NCBI RefSeq assembly: GCF_019331735.1
Contig: NZ_JAHBBH010000003.1
Coordinates: forward strand, 1-64,000
DNA: 64,000 nucleotides
Source of the DNA: Bifidobacterium miconis
GTDB taxonomy: Bacteria > Actinomycetota > Actinomycetes > Actinomycetales > Bifidobacteriaceae
Direction: 5' to 3'
The notes beneath the pieces were generated by a model. The model was not told where the DNA came from and searched no databases. It was given only the letters and a program-made list of their open reading frames with translations. Numbering within the stretch: the first letter of the stretch is position 1; each line of letters begins with the position of its first letter. The translations under genes were made by a program, and so were the position numbers. This document shows, piece by piece, positions 54,059 through 62,344 of this stretch.

Positions 54059-54658
54059 TCAGCCGCGCACTTCGCGGCCGGAGGCGAACTTGTCGAGCGC
54101 TCCGGTCTTGGCGATGGCGATGTACAGGTACCACATGAGCACGCCGGCGATCACGAGGCCGGACAGCGCGGTGGAGACGAGGTACATGATGCCGTAGGGG
54201 CCAGTCAGGTCGATGGCCTGCAGGTTGCTGAAGAAGCTGTAGCCCCAGCAGCCGACGCCGGACAGCGCGCCGGAGAGGATGGTGATGCCGAGGTTCCACA
54301 CCTTGTAGGCCACGAAGAGGAACGCGAGTTCGGCGAACAGGCCCTGCACGAGGGCGATGGCGAACGTGGACAGGCCGCCCCACTGGTTGCCCATGAGCGC
54401 TTCGAGCACGCCGGCGACGACTTCCGCGTAGACGGCGGCGCCGGGCTTGCGCACGATGATCGCGGCGAGCGGCGCGGCGAACAGCCACAGGCCGTTGAGC
54501 AGGCCGGCCAGGCCCGGGATGATCGCGTCGAGCGCGGCCCACGGCGCGTTGATGACGAGCGCGACGATCCAGTAGATGAATGCGCTGGCCACGCCGATCA
54601 CGGACGCGACGGCGATGTCGACGACGCGCCACTTGAAGTTTACGGTTGCAGCAGTCAT
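54059..54658 (-). CDS. ykoE: ECF transporter S component, YkoE type (thiamin or HMP)
   Basis: A 199-aa membrane protein with about six hydrophobic segments. Typical YkoE features are the N-terminal 'KWRVVDIAVASVIGVASAFIYW', 'GLAGLLNGLWLFAAPLAAIIV', 'RKPGAAVYAEVVAGVLEALMGNQWG' and 'ALVQGLFAELAFLFVAYKVW'. It captures hydroxymethylpyrimidine or thiamin and hands it through the T-component. The start at 54658 has AAGG eight bases upstream. A TPP riboswitch in its leader supports the substrate group. Confidence 0.92.
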   Translation of the reverse strand: MTAATVNFKWRVVDIAVASVIGVASAFIYWIVALVINAPWAALDAIIPGLAGLLNGLWLFAAPLAAIIVRKPGAAVYAEVVAGVLEALMGNQWGGLSTFAIALVQGLFAELAFLFVAYKVWNLGITILSGALSGVGCWGYSFFSNLQAIDLTGPYGIMYLVSTALSGLVIAGVLMWYLYIAIAKTGALDKFASGREVRG

Positions 54659-54723
54659 GATGTGCCTTTCTCTCTTTCGCGCGCCGCTGTTCGGCGCGTC
54701 TTCAAGGCACGGGAGGAAGAGCG

Positions 54724-54829
54724 ACGTCCGTGCGCCGGCATTACCCGGATTCACGTTCAATCGGTCGGGAAGAAACCCCTCTCAGCCCCGGCGTGTGCGC
54801 TGTGCGCCCGCCGCGGCCCCCGTGTCAAC
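54724..54829 (-). ncRNA. TPP riboswitch (THI element)
   Basis: On the minus strand the conserved blocks appear in order: ACACGGGGG, then GGGGCTGAGAGGGG (54769-54788), then TTGAACGTGAATCCGGG and GGGTAATGCCGGCGCACGGA (54730 side). These are the pyrophosphate- and pyrimidine-sensing helices of the THI box. It lies 66 bp before the YkoE start; binding of thiamin pyrophosphate should switch off expression. Confidence 0.93.
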
Positions 54830-54836
54830 GCTCCCG

Positions 54837-54865
54837 AGCATAACCCATACCGTTCCCGTTGTCCA
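54837..54865 (-). promoter_or_regulatory. Promoter of the thiamin ECF operon
   Basis: On the minus strand TGGACA (54860-54865), 17-bp spacer, TATGCT (54837-54842), which puts the transcript start at the first bases of the riboswitch. Confidence 0.7.
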
Positions 54866-54988
54866 TCATTTCGGCCGTCTTCCGTCCATTTTCGTTCCGC
54901 GTACGCCGCCGCGACGCCTTGCACGGGCGGCGACCTGCCCGCGGCATCCGAGAACGAACACCGCGAGCCGGCCGACACACGGCCGTTG

Positions 54989-56356
54989 CTACTTGCCGAG
55001 CTTGGCGAGCAGCAGCGCTTCGGTGATCACGTTGTCGCGCAGTCCCGGCAGCGAAATCGACTCGTTCGGGCTGTGCGCGTTGGCCTTCGGATCCTCCGGG
55101 CCGGTCACGAGCACCTGCGCGGCCGGGAAGATGCGCTGCAGTTCGGGAATGAACGGGATCGAGCCGCCCTGGCCCTGGTTGATCGGGGCGACGCCGAACG
55201 CCTCCTTCATGGCCTCGAGCGCGTCCTTGGTGGCCTCCGCGTTCGGGTCCATGGCCCAGCCCATGCCGTTGTCGCCGGCTTCGACCGTCACTTCGGCGCC
55301 GAACGGCGCGTGCGCGCGCAGGAAATCGGCGAGCGCCGCCTGCGCCTCTTCGGTCCGCTGGCTCGGCGCGGTGCGCAGGGACAGGCGGAAGCGCGTGGCC
55401 GGGCTGATCACGTTGAACGAGCCGTCGACCGGGTGCGCGTCGAAGCCGATGACCGTGAGCGACGGCTTGGTCCACAGGCGCGAGGCGAGCGAGCCGGTGC
55501 CGGCGAGACGGTAGCCGTCGACGATGCCCGCGTCGGCGCGCACACCGGCTTCGTCGACGTCACGCTGCAGGCCGCCGACCGGCTCGTCCGCGGCGATGCC
55601 GGGCACGGCGATGTCGCCGTTGGCGTCGTACAGGGACGCGATGAGCATCGCGGCGAGCGTGTTCGAGTCGAGGATCGGGCCGCCGTACTGGCCGGAGTGG
55701 ACGGGGTGCGTGAGCGAGCGGACGGTCACGTCGACGGTCGTGTTGCCGCGCAGCGACGTGGTGAGCGACGGGATGTCGGCCGCCCAGTTGCCCGAGTCGG
55801 CGACGACGATCACGTCGGATTCGAATTCGGCCGCGTGCTCCTCGATGAACGGGATGAAGCTGGGCGAGCCCATCTCCTCCTCGCCTTCGATGAAGACCTT
55901 GACGTTGACCTTGAGATCGTCGCCGAGCGCCTTGAGCGCGCCGGAGTGGATGGCGATGCCGCCGCCGTCGTCGGCCGAGCCGCGGCCGTACAGGCGGTCG
56001 CCGACGGTGGTCGCGACGAACGGGTCGGTGTCCCATTCGGCCGGGTCCGGCACGGGCTGTACGTCGTGGTGCGCGTACAGGAGCACGGTGGGCACGTTCG
56101 GATCGACGATGCGCGAGCCGATGACCTCCCACGCTCCCGGGGTGCCGTCCGGGTTGTGCGACTGGACGACCTTCGCATCGACGCCGACCTGCCGCAGTTC
56201 GTCGGCGACGAATTCGGCCGAACGCTTCATGTGCTCGCCGGTGATGCCCTCGGCGGAGACGGATTTGAGCGCGACCTTGCGGCTGAGCAGTTCGACGATG
56301 CGACTCCAGTCGCCCTCGACGCGGGCGCGGATGTCGCTGGCGGTAAGTGCTGCCAT
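54989..56356 (-). CDS. M20-family dipeptidase
   Basis: A 455-aa zinc metallopeptidase of the CNDP/PepV-like M20 group. Metal ligands and catalytic residues are seen in 'VLLYAHHDVQPVPDPAEW' (His and Asp), 'YGRGSADDGGGIAIHSGAL' (bridging Asp), 'FIEGEEEMGSPSF' (catalytic Glu and ligand Glu), 'VVADSGNW' (Asp) and 'NAHSPNESI' (His). The dimerisation lid begins at 'SLRGNTTVDVTVRSLTHPVHSGQYGG'. It is cytoplasmic and probably hydrolyses dipeptides. The ATG at 56356 has GGAG upstream. Confidence 0.93.
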   Translation of the reverse strand: MAALTASDIRARVEGDWSRIVELLSRKVALKSVSAEGITGEHMKRSAEFVADELRQVGVDAKVVQSHNPDGTPGAWEVIGSRIVDPNVPTVLLYAHHDVQPVPDPAEWDTDPFVATTVGDRLYGRGSADDGGGIAIHSGALKALGDDLKVNVKVFIEGEEEMGSPSFIPFIEEHAAEFESDVIVVADSGNWAADIPSLTTSLRGNTTVDVTVRSLTHPVHSGQYGGPILDSNTLAAMLIASLYDANGDIAVPGIAADEPVGGLQRDVDEAGVRADAGIVDGYRLAGTGSLASRLWTKPSLTVIGFDAHPVDGSFNVISPATRFRLSLRTAPSQRTEEAQAALADFLRAHAPFGAEVTVEAGDNGMGWAMDPNAEATKDALEAMKEAFGVAPINQGQGGSIPFIPELQRIFPAAQVLVTGPEDPKANAHSPNESISLPGLRDNVITEALLLAKLGK

Positions 56357-56464
56357 GATGCTCCTTCGTTGTGTTTCGTACGATTCCGCAAGCCATTCTA
56401 ACGGCTTGTCGCGGCGGCTTGCGGCCCGCCAGCGCGTCTATGCGTGCCCGTAGTGTGGGCAGAC

Positions 56465-57076
56465 ATGACATGGAATCCGTTCAAGAAGGAAGAGGCCCAG
56501 AAGCCGGTCGAGGAGGCCAAGACCCCCGCACCGGCGAGGGGCGAGAAGAAGAACCGCCCCACCCCGAAGATGAAGCAGGCGCAGAACCAGAACCTGCGTC
56601 CGCTGGTGCCGGCCGACCGCAAGGCCAGCGCCAAGGAGGCGAAGGCCCGCCTGCGCGCCAAGGAGGACGCGGAGTACGAGGCGATGCAGACCGGCGACAT
56701 CAACCACATGCCAAAGGCGGAGCGTCTGCCGTGGCGCGTGTACATCCGCGACTACGTGGACGCCCGCTTCAACCTCGGCGAGTTCTTCATTCCGGTCGCG
56801 ATCGTCATCCTGTTCGGCTCGATGATCGTCACCACCGTCTACCCGCAGCTGTCGCTGCCGCTCATGATCCTCATGTACGTCTACCTGTTCGCGGTGATTA
56901 TCGACGTGTGGCTCATGTGGCGCAAGCTCAAGGTCAAGCTCGTCGAAAAGTACGGCGAGAAGGCCGTGGCCAAGGGCATGCGCTCCGGCACGTACGCCTG
57001 GAGCCGCGCCATTCAGGTGCGCCGCTGGAGGCTGCCGAAGCCGCGCTACCCCAAGCGCGGTCATTTCCCCGAGTGA
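56465..57076 (+). CDS. DUF3043 membrane protein
   Basis: A 203-aa actinobacterial protein of unknown function. The first 90 residues are highly charged with Lys, Glu and Pro ('MTWNPFKKEEAQKPVEEA', 'RPTPKMKQAQNQNLRP'). The conserved region 'PWRVYIRDYVDARFNLGEFFIPVAIVIL' and a second TM segment 'LMILMYVYLFAVIIDVWLMW' follow, then a basic tail. The start at 56465 keeps the family's usual MxWxPFKK beginning; the ribosome-binding site is weak. A strong terminator follows. Confidence 0.85.
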   Translation: MTWNPFKKEEAQKPVEEAKTPAPARGEKKNRPTPKMKQAQNQNLRPLVPADRKASAKEAKARLRAKEDAEYEAMQTGDINHMPKAERLPWRVYIRDYVDARFNLGEFFIPVAIVILFGSMIVTTVYPQLSLPLMILMYVYLFAVIIDVWLMWRKLKVKLVEKYGEKAVAKGMRSGTYAWSRAIQVRRWRLPKPRYPKRGHFPE

Positions 57077-57082
57077 TCGTCC

Positions 57083-57111
57083 ATGGCTCCCCTGCGCGGG
57101 GAGCCATTTTT
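57083..57111 (+). terminator. Rho-independent terminator after the DUF3043 gene
   Basis: Perfect 10-bp stem ATGGCTCCCC / GGGGAGCCAT, 5-nt loop, then TTTTT. Confidence 0.9.
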
Positions 57112-57129
57112 CATATCCATCCTCTCTCG

Positions 57130-57180
57130 GCTCCCCTTGCCAGGGGAGCTGTCATGCGCAGCATGACTGAGGGGTAGTCA
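57130..57180 (+). repeat. REP-like double-hairpin element, copy D
   Basis: GCTCCCCT-TGCC-AGGGGAGC, then an extended second hairpin GTCATGC-GCA-GCATGAC, then TGAGGGGTAGTCA. The second stem differs from copies A-C but both arms change together, so pairing is kept. Confidence 0.85.
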
Positions 57181-57209
57181 ACAACTTCGGAACGTTCCGC
57201 GGCTTTGAC

Positions 57210-57256
57210 GCTCCCCCAGTCAGCTTCGCTGCCAGCCCCCCTCAGCCGAGGGGGCC
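57210..57256 (-). repeat. REP-like element, diverged inverted copy E
   Basis: Same layout as the other copies but on the minus strand: GCTCCCCCAGTCAGC on the left (the tail), then GCTTCGCTGCCAGC, then CCCCCTCAGCCGAGGGGG as hairpin 1. It faces copy D across 29 bp and ends 24 bp before the lpd start, so its transcript would carry it in the leader. Confidence 0.65.
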
Positions 57257-57279
57257 AGGAAAGCGGCAAGGAGGCAATC

Positions 57280-58809
57280 GTGACACAGCTTGAACAAGAA
57301 CAGTACGACATCGCGATCGTCGGCGCGGGCCCCGGAGGCTATTCCACGGCCCTGCGCGCGGCGCAGCTCGGCCGTCGCGTCGCCCTGATCGAACGCGACG
57401 CGACGCTCGGCGGCACCTGTCTGAACCGCGGCTGCATCCCTTCCAAGGCGCTCATCACCGCCACGCACGCGATCGACACCGTGCGTCGCGTGTCCGAACT
57501 CGGCGTGAACGCGAGCGTCGACGGCATCGACTTCGGCCGGCTGCACGACTATCGCCTGCACATCATCGACACGATGACCAAGGGACTGGCCGGCCTGCTC
57601 GCGCACCGCGGCGTGACCGTGTACCGCGGCGAAGTCGCCGGACTGTCGGCGCTCGCCGATCACGGCGACGGCAACGCGGCACGCTACGCGCTCACCGTCG
57701 ACGCCTCCCCCGCCGCGGCCGACGGCCAGGTCGAACGCTATGCGAAGGCCGGCGTCGGAGAGCCCGTCGGCGCAACCGTTTCGGTCACGGCGCGCGACGT
57801 CGTGCTCGCCACCGGCTCGCGCCCGCGCCCGTTGCCCGGCATCCCGTTCCACGCGGCCGTCATCGACTCCACGCATGCGCTCGAAATCAACGAATTCCCG
57901 GCCAGCGCCGTCATCGTCGGCTCCGGCGCGATCGCGCTCGAATTCGCGTCCATGTGGAATTCGGCCGGCTGCGACGTCACGCTGCTCATCCGCAAGGACC
58001 GCGTCCTGTCCGGATGGGACCGCCGCGCCGGCGTGACGCTCACGCGCGAACTCAAGCGTCACGGCGTCAAGATCATCACGCACAGCCACGTCACCGGCAT
58101 CGACACGGGCGCGAACCTCGGCGCGACCGTGCGCTACACGCGCGACGGCGAGGACGGCGAGCACACGGTATGGGGGCAGATCGCGCTCGCCGCGATCGGC
58201 CGCGATCCGATCACCGACGCCGCGTGGCTCGCCGATTCCGGCGTCACGCTCGACCAGGCCGGCATGGTCGTCACCGACGACCGGTGCCGCACCAACCTGC
58301 CGGGCGTGTGGGCCGTGGGCGACATCACGGAAGGCCCGGCGCTCGCGCACCGCGCGTTCGAACAGGGCATCGTCGTGGCCGAGGCGATCGCCGGGATCGA
58401 TCCCAAGCCGGTCGACGACGCGACCGTGCCGCAGGTCGTGTTCAGCGCGCCCGAAGCGGCCAGCGTGGGACTCACGCTCGATCAGGCGCAGTCGCGCGAC
58501 GATCTGGAGTCGGTCAGCGAAACCGTGTACCCGATGCTCGGCAACGCGCGCATGCTCATGTCCGGTTCGGCCGGATCGATGTCGATCGTGTCCGGCGCGT
58601 ACGCGTCCGATCCGGACGTGCCGGTCGTGCTCGGCGTGCACATCGTCTCGCCGCTCGCCTCCGATCTGATCGCCGAGGCCGAGCAACTGGTCGGCAACCG
58701 GGTGCCGCTACACGATGCGGCCCGGCTCATCCACCCGCATCCCACGTTCGCGGAGACGCTCGGCGAGGCGCTGCTCAAGGCCGACGGCCGACCGCTGCAC
58801 ACGCGGTGA
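57280..58809 (+). CDS. lpd: Dihydrolipoamide dehydrogenase-like flavoprotein
   Basis: A 509-aa FAD disulfide reductase. The FAD site 'DIAIVGAGPGGYSTALRAAQLG' is near residue 10, the redox disulfide is in 'LGGTCLNRGCIPSKAL', the NAD site in 'VIVGSGAIALEFASMWNSAGC', the second FAD site in 'GVWAVGDITEGPALAHRA', and the C-terminal catalytic His-Glu in 'LIHPHPTFAETLGEALL'. An insertion near residues 130-165 has low complexity. The GTG start at 57280 has AAGGAGG upstream. No E1/E2 genes are adjacent; bifidobacteria use phosphoketolase metabolism, so its lipoyl partner is uncertain. Confidence 0.92.
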   Translation: MTQLEQEQYDIAIVGAGPGGYSTALRAAQLGRRVALIERDATLGGTCLNRGCIPSKALITATHAIDTVRRVSELGVNASVDGIDFGRLHDYRLHIIDTMTKGLAGLLAHRGVTVYRGEVAGLSALADHGDGNAARYALTVDASPAAADGQVERYAKAGVGEPVGATVSVTARDVVLATGSRPRPLPGIPFHAAVIDSTHALEINEFPASAVIVGSGAIALEFASMWNSAGCDVTLLIRKDRVLSGWDRRAGVTLTRELKRHGVKIITHSHVTGIDTGANLGATVRYTRDGEDGEHTVWGQIALAAIGRDPITDAAWLADSGVTLDQAGMVVTDDRCRTNLPGVWAVGDITEGPALAHRAFEQGIVVAEAIAGIDPKPVDDATVPQVVFSAPEAASVGLTLDQAQSRDDLESVSETVYPMLGNARMLMSGSAGSMSIVSGAYASDPDVPVVLGVHIVSPLASDLIAEAEQLVGNRVPLHDAARLIHPHPTFAETLGEALLKADGRPLHTR

Positions 58810-58883
58810 AGCGGTGCGGCGGGGCGGCGGTGCTGGTAAGGTGGTGGAATAGTGTGTCCACCCATGAGCAAGTGAGGAATTAC

Positions 58884-59699
58884 ATGGCTGACAAGGCCGA
58901 GAAGCCGAAGAAGAAGGGCCTGTTCTCGAACATGGCCACCACCATCGAGCAGATCAGGAAGATCTACAAGTACACGGTCGCCGACGACAAGAACCTGCCG
59001 TGGATGCTCGCCGGCGCCGGCTTCGGTCCGCTGGTCCTGTTCATCATTCTGGGCATCGCGTTCCACTGGACGATCCTGTCGTGGATCCTGCTGGTGATCA
59101 CCGCGATCATGCTCGGCATGCTGCTCGCCACCATGGTGCTCACCAACCGCGCCGACCGCGTCGGATACAAGAAGATCGAAGGCCGTCCGGGCGCCGCCGT
59201 CAGCGTGCTCGGCAACATCAGCAAGGCCGGCTTCAGCTTCCCCGAACAGCCCGTGTGGATCGACCCGCGCACCAAGGACGCGATCTGGCGCGGCACCGGA
59301 TACAACGGCATCTACCTGCTCGCCGAAGGCGACTACAACCGCCTGCAGCGCCCGATGGAACGCCAGGAGCAGAGCATCAAGGGCGTCACCGCCGGCTCGC
59401 GCATCCCGGTCTACCGCATCTACGTGGGCACCGGCGAGCATCAGGTCCGCCTGCAGAACCTGCGCAAGACCATCCTCAAGCAGAAGGCGTACCAGCCCAA
59501 GTCCCAGCCGACCGGCTGGTGGGACACCATGTGGTACAAGATCAAGCCGACCACGCGCTTCATGCTCACCAAGGAGGAGCTGGACACGCTCAACGCCCGT
59601 CTCAAGACGCTGCAGACCAAGGCCGGCTACGGCATCCCGAAGGGCATCGATCCGAACCGACCGCAGCGCGTCAGCCGTCGCGCCATGCGCGGCCGCTGA
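58884..59699 (+). CDS. DUF4191 membrane protein
   Basis: A 271-aa actinobacterial protein of unknown function. After a Lys-rich N-terminus two adjacent TM helices occur ('LPWMLAGAGFGPLVLFIILGI' and 'TILSWILLVITAIMLGMLLA'), then a conserved soluble domain ('NRADRVGYKKIEGRPGAAVSVL', 'TGWWDTMWYKIKP'). The ATG at 58884 has GAGGAAT upstream. Its position before glnA is typical of actinobacteria. It ends with a basic tail and a terminator. Confidence 0.88.
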   Translation: MADKAEKPKKKGLFSNMATTIEQIRKIYKYTVADDKNLPWMLAGAGFGPLVLFIILGIAFHWTILSWILLVITAIMLGMLLATMVLTNRADRVGYKKIEGRPGAAVSVLGNISKAGFSFPEQPVWIDPRTKDAIWRGTGYNGIYLLAEGDYNRLQRPMERQEQSIKGVTAGSRIPVYRIYVGTGEHQVRLQNLRKTILKQKAYQPKSQPTGWWDTMWYKIKPTTRFMLTKEELDTLNARLKTLQTKAGYGIPKGIDPNRPQRVSRRAMRGR

Positions 59700-59764
59700 T
59701 CGCGGCAGCGGCATCAGGCAACGGCACCAGTCCGGCCGCACGGCCGTGTCAGGCCGTCATCATC

Positions 59765-59796
59765 GCCCCGGCAGTCAACCGACTCCCGGGGCTTTT
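59765..59796 (+). terminator. Rho-independent terminator after the DUF4191 gene
   Basis: 7-bp stem GCCCCGG / CCGGGGC with a 14-nt loop, then TTTT. Confidence 0.75.
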
Positions 59797-59912
59797 CCAT
59801 ATCCGATCTCACCAATCGAACGCACCGCAACCGCACCGCTTACCACGACGTAATCGAAAAATCAAGATATTCCGCGGAATCAGGTCCGCCGGCACGTCGG
59901 CGTCGCCCGTAC

Positions 59913-59965
59913 GAAACATGCTCGTAACCGAAATGACGAGCGGGCGAAACGCTCGTTCCTAGACT
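59913..59965 (+). promoter_or_regulatory. glnA control region: candidate GlnR-type site and -10
   Basis: GAAAC (59913-59917) and GTAAC (59924-59928) are separated by six bases, resembling the GTnAC-n6-GaAAC pattern of actinobacterial GlnR with the half-sites in swapped order. TAGACT at 59960-59965 is the likely -10; no -35 is visible, as expected for an activated promoter. The rest of 59800-59912 shows nothing recognisable. Confidence 0.35.
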
Positions 59966-60002
59966 GTAAGCCTGTAAGTTACTTCACGAAAGGAGCGGTC
60001 CC

Positions 60003-61439
60003 GTGACCGAACTCAAGTCCAAGGAAGACGCCGAGGCCCTTATCAACAAGGAAGGCATCGAGTATGTCTCCGTTCGTTTCACCGATCTGATCGGCGTTCA
60101 GCAGCACTTCACCGTGCCGGCGAGCGAGTTCCTCAAGGACGCGTTCACCGACGGCATGCCGTTCGACGGTTCCTCCGTCGAGGGCTTCCAGGCCATCAAC
60201 GAGTCCGATATGAAGCTCGTGCCGGACGTCACGACCGCCTTCGTCGATCCGTTCCGCAAGCACAAGACCCTCGATGTGGCCTTCTCCATCGTCGACCCGC
60301 TGACCGACGAGCCGTACTCCCGCGATCCGCGTCAGGTCGCCGGCAAGGCCGAGGCCTACCTGAAGTCCACCGGCATCGCCGACACCGCGTCCTTCGCGCC
60401 GGAGGCCGAGTTCTTCATCTTCGACAAGGTCCGCTACGAGAACTCCATGCAGCGCTCCTTCTACGAGGTCGACTCCATCGAGGCCCCGTGGAACACCGGC
60501 CTCGACACCGAAGAGGACGGCACCCCGAACATCGCGTTCAAGAACCGCGTCAAGCGCGGCTACTTCCCGGTTCCGCCGATCGACCACACCCAGGACCTGC
60601 GAGACGACATGGTCGCCAACCTGCAGAAGGTCGGCCTGATCCTCGAGCGTTCCCACCACGAGGTCGCCGGCGCCGGCCAGCAGGAGATCAACTACCGCTT
60701 CAATTCCCTGCAGCACGCGGGCGACGACCTGATGAAGTACAAGTACGTGGTCCACGAGACCGCCGCTCTCGCCGGCAAGGCCGCGACCTTCATGCCGAAG
60801 CCGCTCGCGGGCGACAACGGCACCGGCATGCACTGCCACCAGTCCCTGTGGAAGGACGGCAAGCCGCTGTTCTACGACGAGAAGAACTACGGCGGCCTGT
60901 CCGACATCGCCCGCTGGTACATCGGCGGCCTGATCAAGCATTCCTCCTCCGTGCTGGCCTTCACCAACCCGTCGCTGAACTCCTACCACCGTCTGGTCCC
61001 GGGCTTCGAGGCCCCGGTCAACCTGGTGTACTCGGCCCGCAACCGGTCCGCCGCCATCCGCATCCCGCTGGCCGGCACCTCCCCGGCCGCCAAGCGCATC
61101 GAGTTCCGCGCTCCGGATCCGTCCTGCAACCCGTTCCTGGCCTTCTCCGCCCAGCTCATGGCTGGTCTGGACGGCATCCTCAACCACATCGAGCCGCCGG
61201 AGCCGGTCGACAAGGACCTCTACGAGCTGCCGCCGGAAGAGCACGCGGGCATCAAGCAGGTCCCGAGCTCCCTGGCCGAGGCCATGGACGCCCTTGAGGC
61301 CGACCACGACTTCCTGACCGCCGGCGACGTGTTCACCGACGACCTGATCGAGACGTGGATCGACATCAAGCGCGGCGAGATCGATCAGGCCCGTCTGGCC
61401 CCGACCCCGCTCGAGTACGAGCTGTACTTCCACATCTGA
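60003..61439 (+). CDS. glnA: Glutamine synthetase, type I
   Basis: A 478-aa enzyme making glutamine from glutamate and ammonium. Signatures present: '[19 protein letters not shown]', '[17 protein letters not shown]', '[11 protein letters not shown]' (metal Glu), '[19 protein letters not shown]', '[21 protein letters not shown]', and 'NRSAAIRIP' (active-site Arg). A Tyr in 'VYSARNRSA' region corresponds to the adenylylation neighbourhood of GSI-beta enzymes. The GTG start at 60003 has AAAGGAG seven bases upstream. It is monocistronic with a strong terminator. Confidence 0.97.
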   Translation: MTELKSKEDAEALINKEGIEYVSVRFTDLIGVQQHFTVPASEFLKDAFTDGMPFDGSSVEGFQAINESDMKLVPDVTTAFVDPFRKHKTLDVAFSIVDPLTDEPYSRDPRQVAGKAEAYLKSTGIADTASFAPEAEFFIFDKVRYENSMQRSFYEVDSIEAPWNTGLDTEEDGTPNIAFKNRVKRGYFPVPPIDHTQDLRDDMVANLQKVGLILERSHHEVAGAGQQEINYRFNSLQHAGDDLMKYKYVVHETAALAGKAATFMPKPLAGDNGTGMHCHQSLWKDGKPLFYDEKNYGGLSDIARWYIGGLIKHSSSVLAFTNPSLNSYHRLVPGFEAPVNLVYSARNRSAAIRIPLAGTSPAAKRIEFRAPDPSCNPFLAFSAQLMAGLDGILNHIEPPEPVDKDLYELPPEEHAGIKQVPSSLAEAMDALEADHDFLTAGDVFTDDLIETWIDIKRGEIDQARLAPTPLEYELYFHI

Positions 61440-61505
61440 TCTTCAGGTGTTGAAAATGGCTTGATTCCGCCAGTTCTTAACGAACTGGGATACAAGCTAA
61501 ATGTA

Positions 61506-61540
61506 AAAAGAACCCCCGCCATGTTGACGGGGGTTCTTTT
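61506..61540 (+). terminator. Rho-independent terminator after glnA
   Basis: Perfect 13-bp stem AAAAGAACCCCCG / CGGGGGTTCTTTT with a 9-nt loop; the A- and T-runs make it bidirectional. Confidence 0.92.
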
Positions 61541-61551
61541 GCTACTCCATC

Positions 61552-61680
61552 TCAGTCGGCATCGCAGCCACCCACTCTTGCCTCGGCGCGCACATGTTTC
61601 GGCGGGATACCTGTCAGCGCGGCCACTTCTTCTTCAGGGGTCGGAGTGGGATAATGAGGGTATCGGTTTAACGAACGGGT
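61552..61680 (-). pseudogene. Possible remnant or very short gene, function unknown
   Basis: A minus-strand frame reading about 43 codons, including 'YPHYPTPTPEEEVAALTGIP' and ending VRAEARVGGCDAD, looks protein-like and has GC-rich third positions in part. No ATG with a ribosome-binding site starts it inside 61640-61700, and the frame continues upstream into the opposite-strand DUF3592 gene. It may be the 3' remnant of a lost gene or a small gene with a rare start codon. I do not recognise it. Confidence 0.3.
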
Positions 61681-61696
61681 GACAAGGGGGGGCGTC

Positions 61697-62134
61697 ATGC
61701 TGTTTGGAGGCGCCATCATGGTGGTGTCCGGGTTGCTAATGCTCTTCATGTTCGTCGCGGACATATTCGGCGAGCATCGTCTGACCAAGCGGGCCACCGC
61801 CATGACCGTCGGCACCGTGCTGCGCAGAGTCGAGGACAAGGGCTCCGACGATACGGTCATCGACCACCATTACGTGGTGCGGTACGAGGTGGACGGGATC
61901 CCGTACGAGCTGAACACGCGCGGCATCGACTACGACCGCGAATACCACTCCGGCGACCCGATGGACATCGACTATGATCCCGACGACCCGAAAGCCGCGC
62001 GAGCCACGTTCAACCGGCCCCACGGGAACACCGCATGGAACATCGTCTTCGGATCGCTCTGCGGCGCATGGACCATCGGCGGCGCGTGGATCATCGCGGC
62101 GAACATCGGGCCGTGGCTCGCCAAGTGGGAGTGA
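61697..62134 (+). CDS. DUF3592-like membrane protein
   Basis: A 145-aa protein with an N-terminal TM helix ('MLFGGAIMVVSGLLMLFMFV'), a small extracytoplasmic or cytosolic beta domain ('HHYVVRYEVDGIPYEL', 'YHSGDPMDIDYDPDDPKAA') and a C-terminal TM helix ('IVFGSLCGAWTIGGAWIIAA'). This layout matches the DUF3592 family, whose function is unknown. The ATG at 61697 has AAGGGGGG upstream. Confidence 0.8.
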   Translation: MLFGGAIMVVSGLLMLFMFVADIFGEHRLTKRATAMTVGTVLRRVEDKGSDDTVIDHHYVVRYEVDGIPYELNTRGIDYDREYHSGDPMDIDYDPDDPKAARATFNRPHGNTAWNIVFGSLCGAWTIGGAWIIAANIGPWLAKWE

Positions 62135-62344
62135 TGCTTGCGTGTCGGACGCGTCCAATGTCGGAGATAAGTCATCTTGAACATGGTTAACGTTAATGTG
62201 CATATCGCTTGATGATGACTATATGGCTGATATCTCGTCATAGGTTATCGATATATCAACTCTCGCATTTCTTCCCAACCGTCATGGCTATGCTATGCGT
62301 GCGCGATCGAACCTATCGCGCATATATGAGGGGAATACATCGTA
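62135..62344. other. AT-rich upstream region of the ABC exporter
   Basis: 210 bp without a gene and clearly lower in GC than the rest of the window. It contains the palindrome TTAACGTTAA near 62186-62195, and ATCGATAT and GATATC motifs near 62230-62255. These are candidate operator or promoter parts; no regulator can be named. Confidence 0.5.

Noticed and set aside
57205..57279. N-terminal extension of lpd from a TTG at 57205
   Set aside because: The extension translates the REP-like element E; the GTG at 57280 has a good ribosome-binding site and fits the family N-terminus.
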